A stretch of 33,324 nucleotides of DNA from Chloroflexota bacterium. GTDB taxonomy: Bacteria; Chloroflexota; Anaerolineae; Promineifilales; Promineifilaceae. The DNA lies in NCBI GenBank assembly GCA_024223125.1, contig JAAEOP010000295.1, positions 1 to 33,324 of the forward strand. Direction: 5' to 3'. Below the pieces are notes generated by a model. It searched no databases. It was not told the DNA's origin and saw only the letters and a program-made list of their open reading frames with translations. Below are positions 17,735 to 25,883 of this stretch, in pieces. Both the position numbers and the translations under genes were made by a program. How positions within the stretch are numbered: the stretch's first letter is position 1; every line of letters begins with the position of its first letter.

Positions 17735-19078
17735 ATCTACAGTTCCTACGGATAAATAAGCCTTGCCCTTCGCTTGCCGGTAATGAATGAATATACTGAC
17801 GATGAAGGCCAGGGTACTGTACAGATAATATAATATTTGCAAGGGGACGACGGCCGTGGCAAAAGCCCATCCCCGTTCGCGCCAGAAAAATTGGTAAAGG
17901 TTCCGGTTTAAAAGAATGAGAACTGCCAACGATAGCAGCAGCGGCAGGGCGAGCCACACAGGATAGGCGGTGAAGGCAATGAGGAGGGTGAGGGCGGGTA
18001 CGGCCGTGGCAATATGAAATAGTGGGGTTACGGCCGTGTCTTTTAGCAATCGGCCCAATAACAGCGCCGCCAACACAATGCCCAACAACGGCAGCAGCCA
18101 AAGCACGCCCTGCAAATAAGCCAGCCCGCCACTGATGAGGAGCAGACTAACGGAAGCCGCTAATCCAGCGGCCGACTTTTTGAAGGCGATAGGTTGAGTT
18201 TGCCACTGCCAGTTGTCTAACAGGGATAGAAATAAAAGTAACAGCGTTGGGAAGAGTGCCTGCCCCAGCAGGATACCAATGCCCATGAGCAAAAGGGAAA
18301 GGCAGGCCAGAAAGGCACTGATCCGCTGTGAGGTTTGCAAATTCAAATCGTTGGGCAGGTTGCGCTCTTGCATGATGAGTAGCGTCCAGGGAATAGCTCG
18401 GTCAAAAATATCGGTTTTGAGCATGCCTTTAAGCGACCACCGTTTGAGGTGTTTGACTTGCAGGTTTTTGTTGAGCAGGATGTGACGGCCGTCGCGCTTT
18501 AAGCGGTAGCCCAACTCAATATCTTCAATGCTGGGGCGGGGGTAGCGTTCAATGTCAAATCCACCCATCTTCAAAAACAGTTCTCGCTTCATGGCCCCGC
18601 AGCCGCTCCAAAAAGTAGAAGCGTCTTCATATCCAATCTGATGCACAAAATGATGTTGTAAATTGCGGTATTGGGATAAAAAATTGGTGTCGCCCGGCGT
18701 GGTGTCGTAAGAACCAAAGAGGGCGTCAATTTGTGGGTTCTGGGCAAAGGATTGGGCCACTTTTGTCAGGCTATCGGGGTAGATGACCACGTCGGCGTCA
18801 ATAAAAAAGAGGATGTCTCCCCGTGCTTTTTTGGCGCCAACGTTGCGGGCGTAAGCGGGGCCATGTGGTTTGCCGATCAGTTCAATCAGTTGAATGTCGT
18901 ATTCTTGGACGGCCGCCTGCGGAGAACCATCGGTAGATCCATCATCTACTAACAGGCATTCGAAATTAGTATATTCAGATTGGAACACGGCCGTCAGGCA
19001 GCGCGGCAATGTATTCTGGGCATTGTATACTGGAATCAGTATTGAAATTTGCGGCGCTGATTGGGAATCAGAGTTCAT
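17729..19078 (-). CDS. Membrane-anchored family 2 glycosyltransferase
   Basis: A 449-residue protein with an N-terminal GT-A domain: ISILIPVYNAQNTLPRCL, LLVDDGSTDGS (43-53), metal motif DAD (94-96, in FFIDADVVIYPD), GGFDIERY and IEDIELGYRLKRDG, the last two being the acceptor-binding and catalytic-base region of GT2. Residues about 265-435 form five or six membrane helices. It is the first gene of the long minus-strand block. A TATAAC hexamer ends 8 nt before the ATG and no ribosome binding site is visible, so translation may be leaderless. The glycan made is unknown. Confidence 0.83.
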   Translation of the reverse strand: MNSDSQSAPQISILIPVYNAQNTLPRCLTAVFQSEYTNFECLLVDDGSTDGSPQAAVQEYDIQLIELIGKPHGPAYARNVGAKKARGDILFFIDADVVIYPDSLTKVAQSFAQNPQIDALFGSYDTTPGDTNFLSQYRNLQHHFVHQIGYEDASTFWSGCGAMKRELFLKMGGFDIERYPRPSIEDIELGYRLKRDGRHILLNKNLQVKHLKRWSLKGMLKTDIFDRAIPWTLLIMQERNLPNDLNLQTSQRISAFLACLSLLLMGIGILLGQALFPTLLLLFLSLLDNWQWQTQPIAFKKSAAGLAASVSLLLISGGLAYLQGVLWLLPLLGIVLAALLLGRLLKDTAVTPLFHIATAVPALTLLIAFTAYPVWLALPLLLSLAVLILLNRNLYQFFWRERGWAFATAVVPLQILYYLYSTLAFIVSIFIHYRQAKGKAYLSVGTVDE

Positions 19079-19086
19079 AGGTCGTT

Positions 19087-19092
19087 GTTATA
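19087..19092 (-). promoter_or_regulatory. -10-like hexamer before the GT2 gene
   Basis: Minus-strand TATAAC is 8 nt upstream of the ATG at 19078. If it is a -10 box, transcription would start at or within a base or two of the start codon. No good -35 is seen at 16-18 bp. Confidence 0.4.
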
Positions 19093-19178
19093 GTCTCTTT
19101 GCAGGTAAAATGACATGGTTGATTATTGAACAATTCTTATCAGAGGTAAGGGGTTTTGTGCGTTGGGCATTCAGTTGT

Positions 19179-19197
19179 GCATGTTAAACGGACATGC
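19179..19197. promoter_or_regulatory. Inverted repeat in the divergent intergenic region
   Basis: GCATGT and ACATGC are perfect 6-bp arms around TAAACGG. It lies between the divergent GT2 (minus) and DUF3179 (plus) genes and could be an operator. Nothing else in the 19079-19325 gap is recognisable apart from one ACGGCCGT and the two -10-like boxes. Confidence 0.25.
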
Positions 19198-19313
19198 GCC
19201 GATTTTACACCGTGTTTAGGGTAATGTAGGTGGTAAATATTACGACACTGCTTAAGCCAACAGCAGGGCGATTCCCGGTAACAGACTCTACAGACGGCCG
19301 TTATTTACCCCGG

Positions 19314-19319
19314 CATAAT
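19314..19319 (+). promoter_or_regulatory. -10-like hexamer before the DUF3179 gene
   Basis: CATAAT ends 6 nt before the ATG at 19326 and there is no ribosome binding site. This fits a leaderless transcript. No clear -35 is visible. Confidence 0.35.
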
Positions 19320-19325
19320 CACCAT

Positions 19326-20444
19326 ATGAAACGACAAAAATGGTTGTTATTCTTTCTGCCGATGTTGCTTGTGACAGCTTGCCAGCAAGATACGCCAGCC
19401 CCGCTTACAGAGCAGATTATCTTGCCACCGCCGCCGCCTGTTCCCATCAACCAGATTGTGACTCTGCTGCCTCCGGACAGTATTCAGGCGATTGATGAGC
19501 CGCAGTTTGAAACGGCCGTGCAAGCCAATACCCACCTCCGCCCCGATGAGAAAGTAATCGGCGTATTTATAAATGGGGAAGCTCGCGCCTATCCCATCCC
19601 CATTTTGAGCGCTCACGAAATTGTGAATGATACGATTGGGGGCGCGCCAGTAGCTGTTACCTGGTGTCCTCTCTGTTACTCTGCATTGGTTTTTAGTCGC
19701 CAGTTAGAAGATCAGTCCCGGTCGTTGACGTTTGGTGTATCTGGTAAGCTGCTGCAAAACACATTGATCATGTATGACCGACAGACGGACTCTTTGTGGA
19801 GCCAATTATATGGTGGGGCGGTACAAGGTGAATTCACGGGTACGCCATTGGCCGTTTTCCCCAGCCTGCTGACGGAATGGGAAGCTTGGTTTACACAATA
19901 TCCAGACAGCCAGGTACTGAGCAAATCGTTGACCTGCGCCCAATTTAGTTGTGGCAATTATGCGGAAAATCCCCGAGGTAGCTATGCTGTAGATTCGTAT
20001 CAAAGTTATTACAATATGCCGGATGAAGGGGTGATTGACCGCCAAATTCCGCGTGACACTGACTCGGTGTCTGCTAAAAAACGGGTGTTGGGGGTGCGGG
20101 TGGGGCAGCAAACCAAAGCATATCCTTTTGAATTACTTAACCAACGGCAGCTTGTTCACGATGAGATTGACAATGTACCCGTATTGGTCTGGTTTGATCC
20201 GGAGACACAGACGGGACAGGCTTTTATCAGAGAGGTTGCGGGGGAAGTCTTGACGTTCACGGCCGTGCCCAACCAACCGGGACTCTTACAAGATGAACAA
20301 ACAAATAGTCAGTGGCAGGGTTTGACAGGGCAAGGGGTTAACGGCCGTTATACCAATCAACAACTCCCCATTTTAATGTCTACACCTGCTTTTGAGTTTG
20401 GCTGGTACGGATACTTTCCCGAAAGTGAAACATATAGTGAATGA
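19326..20444 (+). CDS. DUF3179 domain lipoprotein
   Basis: A 372-residue exported lipoprotein from the chosen ATG. The N-terminus KRQKWLLFFLPMLLVTAC has the lipobox VTAC. The body has KVIGVFINGEARAYPIPIL, VTWCPLCYSALVF with a CxxC pair, and LTFGVSGKLLQNTLIMYDRQT-SLWSQ, all diagnostic of DUF3179. A second related half (KRVLGVRVGQQTKAYPFELL) suggests internal duplication of the strand pattern. The function of the family is unknown; the conserved cysteines suggest metal or redox chemistry at the cell surface. A frame opening 32 codons earlier lacks a signal peptide at its start and is rejected. Confidence 0.88.
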   Translation: MKRQKWLLFFLPMLLVTACQQDTPAPLTEQIILPPPPPVPINQIVTLLPPDSIQAIDEPQFETAVQANTHLRPDEKVIGVFINGEARAYPIPILSAHEIVNDTIGGAPVAVTWCPLCYSALVFSRQLEDQSRSLTFGVSGKLLQNTLIMYDRQTDSLWSQLYGGAVQGEFTGTPLAVFPSLLTEWEAWFTQYPDSQVLSKSLTCAQFSCGNYAENPRGSYAVDSYQSYYNMPDEGVIDRQIPRDTDSVSAKKRVLGVRVGQQTKAYPFELLNQRQLVHDEIDNVPVLVWFDPETQTGQAFIREVAGEVLTFTAVPNQPGLLQDEQTNSQWQGLTGQGVNGRYTNQQLPILMSTPAFEFGWYGYFPESETYSE

Positions 20445-20556
20445 TTATTCCCTGTCATCTTTTTAAGTTGGCACAGTTTAGCTGCTTGTTCCAGATGTCT
20501 TCGATAATATTTTAGGTGATAGAATACGAGGGGGTGCAAATTTTTCTGTTTTAGTG

Positions 20557-20562
20557 TAAAAT
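20557..20562 (+). promoter_or_regulatory. -10-like hexamer before the M23 gene
   Basis: TAAAAT ends 7 nt before the ATG at 20570; no ribosome binding site separates them. This again fits leaderless transcription. The rest of the 20445-20569 gap shows nothing recognisable. Confidence 0.4.
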
Positions 20563-20569
20563 TTAGAAC

Positions 20570-21307
20570 ATGTGTGCGGATACGGTAATCTGGAATTATC
20601 CTTATGATGAGGATGATTATGATGAGTGGAACAGTCTGAATGAGGCTGAATTTGATGACCCATTTGACGATTGGGAAACGGCCGTTGAACAGTTTGAAGA
20701 TGATTTGGAAACGGAAGATTCATATGCAGTTCCCTGGTGGCAAAATGGGTTTGGCTTGCTGGCGATTGTGCTGCTGATTGTGATCCTGGGGGGACTTGCC
20801 TTAACGCAGACGGATTTTGCTCAGAAAAGTTTGACACAGGAGCAAGTGGAATCAGGGCAGGTGGGGGGACAACGGTCGTCTAACTTTCAGGTTAATAATC
20901 CGACGGCCGTAGCCTCACCCTATGCCGAATACACTGTTACCCAGGGATTGCATGGGCAGTCATATGGGCATCTGGCCATTGACCTGGCGGCGGGGCGGGG
21001 AGAACCAGTTTTATCACCTATTAACGGGTTGATCACAGACTTGTATATTGACGAGTATGGTAATACGACCTTGCAGATAGAAAATGATGTGTATGTTGTG
21101 CTGCTGCTGCACGGTGATTTTAGTGTGGATGTGGGGGATGAAATACGCTTAGGGCAGACAATTGGTTCAGAAGGGAACAACGGGTATACGATGGATATGT
21201 TTGGGAATTTGTGTTACGGTCGTGTTGCCTGCGGCAATCACACCCACCTCAATGTGTACGATAAACGTCTACGCGCCAACATCAATCCGCTGGATTTGAT
21301 TCAATAA
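20570..21307 (+). CDS. Membrane-anchored M23 (LytM-like) peptidase
   Basis: A 245-residue protein. Residues 10-50 are extremely acidic (YPYDEDDYDEWN and FDDPFDDWETAVE) and should lie in the cytoplasm. One membrane segment follows (61-79). The outer domain (115-245) has the M23 zinc-site motifs: HLAID (H134, D138), LLLHGDF (H181) and the HxH of NHTHLNV (H224, H226). All ligands expected for an active metallopeptidase are present, so it may cut peptidoglycan cross-links or a surface peptide. GQTIGSEGNNG is the usual loop before the last motif. The acidic cytoplasmic tail is not part of the family and may bind a partner. It converges with the small ORF ending at 21317. Confidence 0.82.
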   Translation: MCADTVIWNYPYDEDDYDEWNSLNEAEFDDPFDDWETAVEQFEDDLETEDSYAVPWWQNGFGLLAIVLLIVILGGLALTQTDFAQKSLTQEQVESGQVGGQRSSNFQVNNPTAVASPYAEYTVTQGLHGQSYGHLAIDLAAGRGEPVLSPINGLITDLYIDEYGNTTLQIENDVYVVLLLHGDFSVDVGDEIRLGQTIGSEGNNGYTMDMFGNLCYGRVACGNHTHLNVYDKRLRANINPLDLIQ

Positions 21308-21316
21308 ACAGGATAG

Positions 21317-21457
21317 CTACTCATCATCTTGAAACTGGCGTTCTAATTCTTCTAATAGTTGGGTGGCTTCCACCAATTTGTCCAGAGGGTTTTCTTCCCC
21401 TGTGAAATAGCGATAATCGGCGGGCATCAAATCCAGGGTGTGTACCAGTATCCCCAC
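21317..21457 (-). CDS. Small ORF directly following the zinc-ribbon gene
   Basis: A 46-codon frame opens with GTG immediately after, and in the same frame as, the TAG stop of the zinc-ribbon gene, and ends at TAG 21317-21319. An internal ATG would give 36 residues (MPADYRYFTGEENPLDKL onward). The product is acidic and its C-terminal half is a likely amphipathic helix (LVEATQLLEELERQFQDD). It could be a translationally coupled small protein, a read-through extension of the upstream protein, or the tail of a lost gene. Family not recognised. Confidence 0.4.
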   Translation of the reverse strand: MGILVHTLDLMPADYRYFTGEENPLDKLVEATQLLEELERQFQDDE

Positions 21458-22264
21458 CTAGTACATTGGCGTAAGTGTCTGAAAGCCGTCTAAAATATGG
21501 TTGTAATCTTCTGCCAGCAAAGCGAAATTGGATGGTGTTGTACAAAGCGCTATCCAATAGACGGATTGGGACAAATATACCAATTGGTTTTGGCAGCGTA
21601 TGGTTTCGTTTTTTATCAGAATGTCTTCGATGAGGGTCACTTTATTATGCCCCTGGAAATCCTGAGATAGTTCTGAATGGAATACGGCCGTATTCCTGTC
21701 TGTATAATTGCTGGCAAAAGTTTTGGGGGAAGTGGCCTGTAACGTCTGGCTGTGGGCGATGAGAATAAATGGGGCTTCATCACCTGTGTTGGTGAGCAGC
21801 ATGAGCGGCACGGCATCGGCCGCAAAGGTTTCTATTTTTTGCCAGATAGCTTGCGTGCCAGGTTGGGCCAGCCGGTTGGCAAAGTCAGCCGCTTCATCTT
21901 CATTTGCAGAATCCAGAGCTTGCCAGATAGGGGGTAAATCAAAGGTGAATTGGCGATTGTTGTCAGTTACGGCCGTCCAGCCACGCGGCCGTCTGTTTTC
22001 AGGATTTACAAGTAGGAGAGGCTGGCGGTTTAGAAACCAGATTAGCAGTAAAAAGAGGATGAGTATGACGGCCGTAGCAGCAGTATAAAATGTCAATTCA
22101 GATATAGAAACAGGGTTAGGCGTATCTTCGGCCGTTGGGGTGGTGGCGGTAACGGCCGTGACGGGTGCGGTGGAGACGGCCGTTTGCAAACGCACCCCAC
22201 AATGCCAGCATTCCCTATCCGATTCCTGCACCGTTTGTCCACATCTATCACATTGCAAAGCCAC
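21458..22264 (-). CDS. Zinc-ribbon membrane-anchored protein of unknown function
   Basis: A 268-residue protein. It starts with a zinc ribbon CDRCGQTV (C5, C8) and CWHCGVRL (C19, C22), then a T/A/V-rich linker, one membrane helix (about 60-82) and an outer domain (about 100-268). That domain begins with RQFTFDLPPIWQAL, a start seen in surface proteins with a PsbP-like or DUF1795-like fold (inference). The start is GTG, supported by GAGG seven nucleotides before it. A cytoplasmic zinc ribbon joined to an outer domain suggests a sensor or scaffold. The linker is partly built from ACGGCCGT copies read as TAV (at 22152 and 22175). It stops by TAG, right before a small in-frame ORF. Confidence 0.65.
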   Translation of the reverse strand: MALQCDRCGQTVQESDRECWHCGVRLQTAVSTAPVTAVTATTPTAEDTPNPVSISELTFYTAATAVILILFLLLIWFLNRQPLLLVNPENRRPRGWTAVTDNNRQFTFDLPPIWQALDSANEDEAADFANRLAQPGTQAIWQKIETFAADAVPLMLLTNTGDEAPFILIAHSQTLQATSPKTFASNYTDRNTAVFHSELSQDFQGHNKVTLIEDILIKNETIRCQNQLVYLSQSVYWIALCTTPSNFALLAEDYNHILDGFQTLTPMY

Positions 22265-22450
22265 AAAAAAACCTCAACAATCGAGTAATCAACCTCTTTA
22301 TCGTCCTTCAAATCCCTGGCATTCCCAAAGCGCTGGGGACTTGAGAGCGGATATGCTTGAAGGTGAGCAATATAAATTCAGATGACAAGTATAAGGTAAG
22401 TTCAATTTGGTGTGTAGTGTCCAGGTTCAGGAAAAATATCGCCCTGCACC

Positions 22451-22468
22451 GTTAAGTGGCATCTTAAC
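22451..22468. promoter_or_regulatory. Perfect inverted repeat upstream of galE
   Basis: GTTAAG and CTTAAC enclose TGGCAT, 66 nt before the galE ATG. The symmetry and place suit a repressor or activator site. No matching promoter is clear. The rest of the 22265-22533 gap shows nothing else recognisable. Confidence 0.3.
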
Positions 22469-22533
22469 TCGCACAAGATAAAGTTCGCGATGAATTTCCA
22501 ACAAACTATTACTTAGAAAGGGGATATTGACAT

Positions 22534-23517
22534 ATGAAAATTCTTGTAACGGGCGGAGCCGGCTACATCGGCAGTATTTCTGTAGAGCGTCTCATTAAAT
22601 CTGGGGCTGAGGTTGTTGTTTTTGATAATCTCTTTCAGGGACATCGTGATGCCGTTCACCCAGACGCAGTGTTTATTCAAGGCGATCTGGCTGATAAAAC
22701 GGCCGTGGAAAACGCCATAGCCCAACACAAACCAGACGGCATTATGCACTTTGCTTCTTATACCCTGGTGGGCGAATCTATGGAACGGCCGTTTCTGTAT
22801 CTGCGGGACAATATTGCCAATGGTCTGAATCTGATCGAAAGCGCGGTCAAGCATGGGGTACGAGGATTTATTCTCTCCTCGACTGCCAACTTGTTTGATG
22901 ATCCCGAACGAATGCCCATTGATGAAAATGAACGGATTGTGCCCGGCAGCCCTTATGGGGAATCCAAATTTATTTTGGAACGATACCTCTACTGGATGGA
23001 TCGGCTGTACGATATGCGCTATACCTGCCTGCGTTACTTTAATGCCTGTGGGGCTACGGCCGAACGAGGGGAAGACCATGATCCGGAAACACATCTTATA
23101 CCGCTGGTGCTGGAAGTTGCCTTAGGCCAGCGGGAAAGGATTGCGATTTTTGGGGATGATTACAATACGCCAGACGGCTCTTGTGTGCGCGACTATGTTC
23201 ATGTAATAGACTTGGCGGAAGCGCATATTTTGGCTATGCGCTCTTTGTTAGATGGCGGGGCGAGTGGAAAGTATAATTTGGGTAACGGCCGTGGTTACAG
23301 CGTCAAAGAAGTGATTCAAACGGCTCGTCAAATTACTGGACATCCCATTCCGGCCGAAATTGGGCCGCGCCGTCCCGGCGACCCCGATATTCTCATTGCC
23401 AGCAGCGAAACAATTAACCATGAACTAGGCTGGCAACCCCAATATCCTGAATTACACAGTATCATCCAGACAGCCTGGAACTGGCACGTCGCTCACCCTC
23501 AGGGGTATGAAAATTAA
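22534..23517 (+). CDS. galE: UDP-glucose 4-epimerase
   Basis: A 327-residue extended short-chain dehydrogenase. The NAD-binding GGAGYIG is at 7-13, and the catalytic residues are the SST strand end (115-117), Y141 and K145 (PYGESKF). [29 protein letters not shown] and [14 protein letters not shown] are the classical GalE motifs. It interconverts UDP-glucose and UDP-galactose in the cytoplasm and so supplies galactose to the neighbouring glycan genes. AAAGGGG 10 nt upstream supports the ATG. One variation is GSISVE where most GalE proteins have GSHTV. It stands alone as a transcription unit. Confidence 0.88.
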   Translation: MKILVTGGAGYIGSISVERLIKSGAEVVVFDNLFQGHRDAVHPDAVFIQGDLADKTAVENAIAQHKPDGIMHFASYTLVGESMERPFLYLRDNIANGLNLIESAVKHGVRGFILSSTANLFDDPERMPIDENERIVPGSPYGESKFILERYLYWMDRLYDMRYTCLRYFNACGATAERGEDHDPETHLIPLVLEVALGQRERIAIFGDDYNTPDGSCVRDYVHVIDLAEAHILAMRSLLDGGASGKYNLGNGRGYSVKEVIQTARQITGHPIPAEIGPRRPGDPDILIASSETINHELGWQPQYPELHSIIQTAWNWHVAHPQGYEN

Positions 23518-23539
23518 TTTTTGAATTGACACACACCAT

Positions 23540-23595
23540 AAAAATGAGGTAGCGGGTGGTCAGGACGGCGTTCAATCTTTCTGGCAGCAGATCAA
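23540..23595 (-). pseudogene. Remnant of an ECF sigma factor gene
   Basis: Just beyond the stop of the short YciI gene, in another frame of the same strand, the codons read LVDLLPERLNAVLTTRYLIF. This matches the LLPERL-AVL-YLIFNEGY stretch of DUF6596-type ECF sigma factors, which are commonly encoded next to YciI/DGPF genes. The text stops matching after YLIF, where NEGY is expected. Only about 18 codons survive. Confidence 0.45.
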
Positions 23596-23778
23596 CTAGC
23601 GGATGCGGACAGTGGTGGTGGCCGAGGTGAGGTGTAACGCTTCGCCGCCCAGCATCAGACCTTTTTCTTGGATTTCATTGGTATAGGCGTAATAAGCTCC
23701 CATGTTGGCTTCTTGTTCTTCTGGAGAACGGTTGGCATCTTTGGCCTCATTCGTATAGATCATCAATAAATAGCGCAT
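23596..23778 (-). pseudogene. Truncated YciI/DGPF-domain gene
   Basis: A 60-codon frame with a good start (AAGGAG nine nucleotides before ATG). The product begins MRYLLMIYTNEAKDANRSPE and runs through GLMLGGEALHLTSATTTVRIR, then stops. In the family this point is about the middle; the DGPF motif (usually VTDGPFAETKE) and about 50 more residues should follow and are absent. The remnant of an ECF sigma factor begins right after, so a deletion probably fused the two genes. The truncated product is unlikely to fold as in intact family members. Confidence 0.7.
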
Positions 23779-23839
23779 GTTCAAAATCTCCTTGTGTGTT
23801 GTTGGGGGTCTCAATTGCCCCTTTTACCCTTACGACGAA

Positions 23840-23930
23840 TAGTATCCGTTCAGACCCTAAGCGTTTTTCGATCAATCTAACGGGTACTCTCAGGAGTAAA
23901 ACGCTTTAGGATCTTGGTAGCCCCCTGAAT
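23840..23930. repeat. 91-bp structured intergenic element, copy B
   Basis: Same length and layout as copy A at 1945-2035. It shares TAGTATCCGTTCAGACCCTA at the left and GGTAGCCCCCTGAA at the right. The inner stem has GCG where copy A has GGG, and the opposite arm has CGC where copy A has CCC, so pairing is kept. The loop between the arms differs almost completely in sequence but not in length. On the minus strand it lies about 60 nt upstream of the truncated YciI gene, as copy A lies upstream of the lipoprotein gene. Confidence 0.75.
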
Positions 23931-24024
23931 GAGTACCTTCATGCAACTAATTGCCCTTGATTTCCTTTCAAAGACAACACATAGTCTGCTCTTTGGTTCA
24001 CTTGTAAGCACTTGCGAACTCAAC

Positions 24025-24052
24025 TTGGAGATGTATCTGCGTGTGTTATAAT
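24025..24052 (+). promoter_or_regulatory. Sigma-70-type promoter for the 24125 gene
   Basis: TTGGAG (24025-24030) and a consensus TATAAT (24047-24052) are separated by 16 bp. Transcription would start near 24059, giving a leader of about 65 nt. That leader contains GAGGAAAGGGG and a small GGCTG/CAGCC hairpin before the start codon. Confidence 0.6.
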
Positions 24053-24124
24053 CTCGTCTTGTTTTTATGAATACAATTTAGCTTAGAGGAAAGGGGTTGG
24101 CTGAACGCCAGCCCTTCATTCTGT

Positions 24125-24886
24125 ATGAAACTATCGGTCATTATTTGCTGCTATAACGAAGCGGCTACGATTCAACAAGTTATCGAAAAAACGCAGGCGG
24201 TCAATCTCGGCTCTGGTTGGGAGCGGGAAATTATTGTCGTAGACAACTTTTCCACCGATGGCACTCGTGACATTCTGAATCGAATTGACGACCCCGAAAT
24301 TCGGGTCATCTTCCATGAGCGCAATATGGGTAAAGGGATGTCTGTCCGTACAGGCATTGCTCATATGAACGGGAATTACATGATCATTCAGGATGCTGAC
24401 CTGGAATATGATCCCTTTGAACACACTCGTTTTTGTCGCCATGTGGAAGAAAGTAACGCGGCCGCTATCTTTGGCTCCCGTGTGTTAGGTGGGGATGTTC
24501 AATATGAATATACTCATGCTTATTTGGGAGTGCGGTTTTTAACGGCCGTCACCAACCTCCTCTTTGGTGGCCATCTCACCGACGTGGCCACAGCTACCAA
24601 AATGGTCCGGGCCGATGTGGTGCAGTCGCTTAACCTGACCACCACCGACTTCAATCTCGATTTTGAACTACCGGATAAAATCTTGCTGGCCGGCCATGAT
24701 ATTTTAGAAATTCCCATCAGTTACAGCCCACGTACCTATGAAGAAGGCAAAAAAATCAAAACATCCGATGGCATCCGTGCCCTATTTACCATGCTTAAAG
24801 ATCGCTTAGGATGGACGCCGGTGTTGAAAACGTTAACGGCCGTGACCACTGAAAACAACAAAAACAATATTGTCCGCAATACATAG
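24125..24886 (+). CDS. DPM1-like family 2 glycosyltransferase
   Basis: A 253-residue soluble GT2 enzyme. LSVIICCYNEAATIQQVIEK, IIVVDNFSTDGT (D40) and the metal motif DAD (90-92, in IIQDADLEYDP) define the family. FGSRVLGG, the phosphate-contacting region, and LEIPISYSPRTYEEGKKI at the end are typical of polyprenyl-phosphate hexosyltransferases without membrane helices. It probably makes a lipid-linked sugar donor at the cytoplasmic membrane face. It is the first gene of a run with the PfkB kinase and adenosylhomocysteinase. The possible ribosome binding site is over 25 nt away, separated from the ATG by a small hairpin. Confidence 0.85.
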   Translation: MKLSVIICCYNEAATIQQVIEKTQAVNLGSGWEREIIVVDNFSTDGTRDILNRIDDPEIRVIFHERNMGKGMSVRTGIAHMNGNYMIIQDADLEYDPFEHTRFCRHVEESNAAAIFGSRVLGGDVQYEYTHAYLGVRFLTAVTNLLFGGHLTDVATATKMVRADVVQSLNLTTTDFNLDFELPDKILLAGHDILEIPISYSPRTYEEGKKIKTSDGIRALFTMLKDRLGWTPVLKTLTAVTTENNKNNIVRNT

Positions 24887-24893
24887 GAGGGTT

Positions 24894-24919
24894 GGAGATT
24901 GGATTAATCTCCAATCTCC
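24894..24919. repeat. GGAGATTGGA hairpin, copy 3
   Basis: GGAGATTGGA and TCCAATCTCC form a perfect 10-bp stem around TTAATC. It fills the gap between the GT2 and PfkB genes and belongs to the GGAGATT family. No T run follows, so it is not a standard terminator. Confidence 0.65.
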
Positions 24920-24928
24920 TCACACATC

Positions 24929-25883
24929 ATGAAAATCGTTATTACCGGCTCAATCGCTTTCGACTATCTCATGTCCTATCCCGGTAAGTTTACCGATTCC
25001 TTGCTGGCCGACCAACTGCATACTATCAGCCTTAGCTTTTTAGTAGATAGCCTCAAACGACAGCGTGGTGGTACTGCCCCCAACATCGCCTATACGATGG
25101 GATTGTTGGGCAGCAACCCCACCATCATGGCTACCGCCGGACAAGATTTTGGCGACTATCGTGATTGGTTAGAACAACATGGTGTCAACACCTCAGCCAT
25201 CATCGAAATTGAAGATGATTTTACTGCTTCATTTTTTGTCAATACTGATCAGAACCAAAATCAAATTGCCAGTTTTTATACTGGAGCCATGGCTCATGCT
25301 GGCCAGCTTACCTTTGCCCAATATGCGGCCGATGCCGACCTGGTCATCATCTCCCCCAATTCCCCCGACGCCATGGCCAACTATGCGGCCGAATGTCGCC
25401 ATCTCAGCATCCCCTACATCTACGATTCCAGCCAGCAAACAGCCCGCCTCAATGGAGATGAACTGCTGCATGGACTGGAAGGCTGCGCTATGCTGTCCGT
25501 TAATGAGTATGAGTTCAAGCTCATTCAAGAAAAAACTGGCCTGTCGGAAGCAGAAGTGATGGACAAAATCGGGGCTTTGCTGGTTACGAAAGCGGCCGAC
25601 GGAGCTATCCTTATCGCCGATGGCCGTGAATATGCAATCCCCAGTGTCCCGCCCCTTAAAATGGTAGAACCAACCGGCGCCGGCGATGCCTTCCGGGCTG
25701 GCTTGATGCGGGGCATGGAATTGGATTTGCCCTGGGAAATTTGCGGCCGTATGGGCGCTTTAGCTGCCACCTATGTTTTGGAACAATTGGGCACACAAGC
25801 CCATTTTTACACCCCCGCCGAATTCGTCGTTCGCTACCGCGAGCATTTTGATGATGAGGGGACTTTAGACTTGTTACTTACCT

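Noticed and set aside
19230..19325. 32-codon N-terminal extension of the DUF3179 protein
   Set aside because: It would bury the lipoprotein signal peptide within the protein.
22513..23094. 193-codon minus-strand frame
   Set aside because: It is antisense to galE, which has complete catalytic motifs and a good ribosome binding site.
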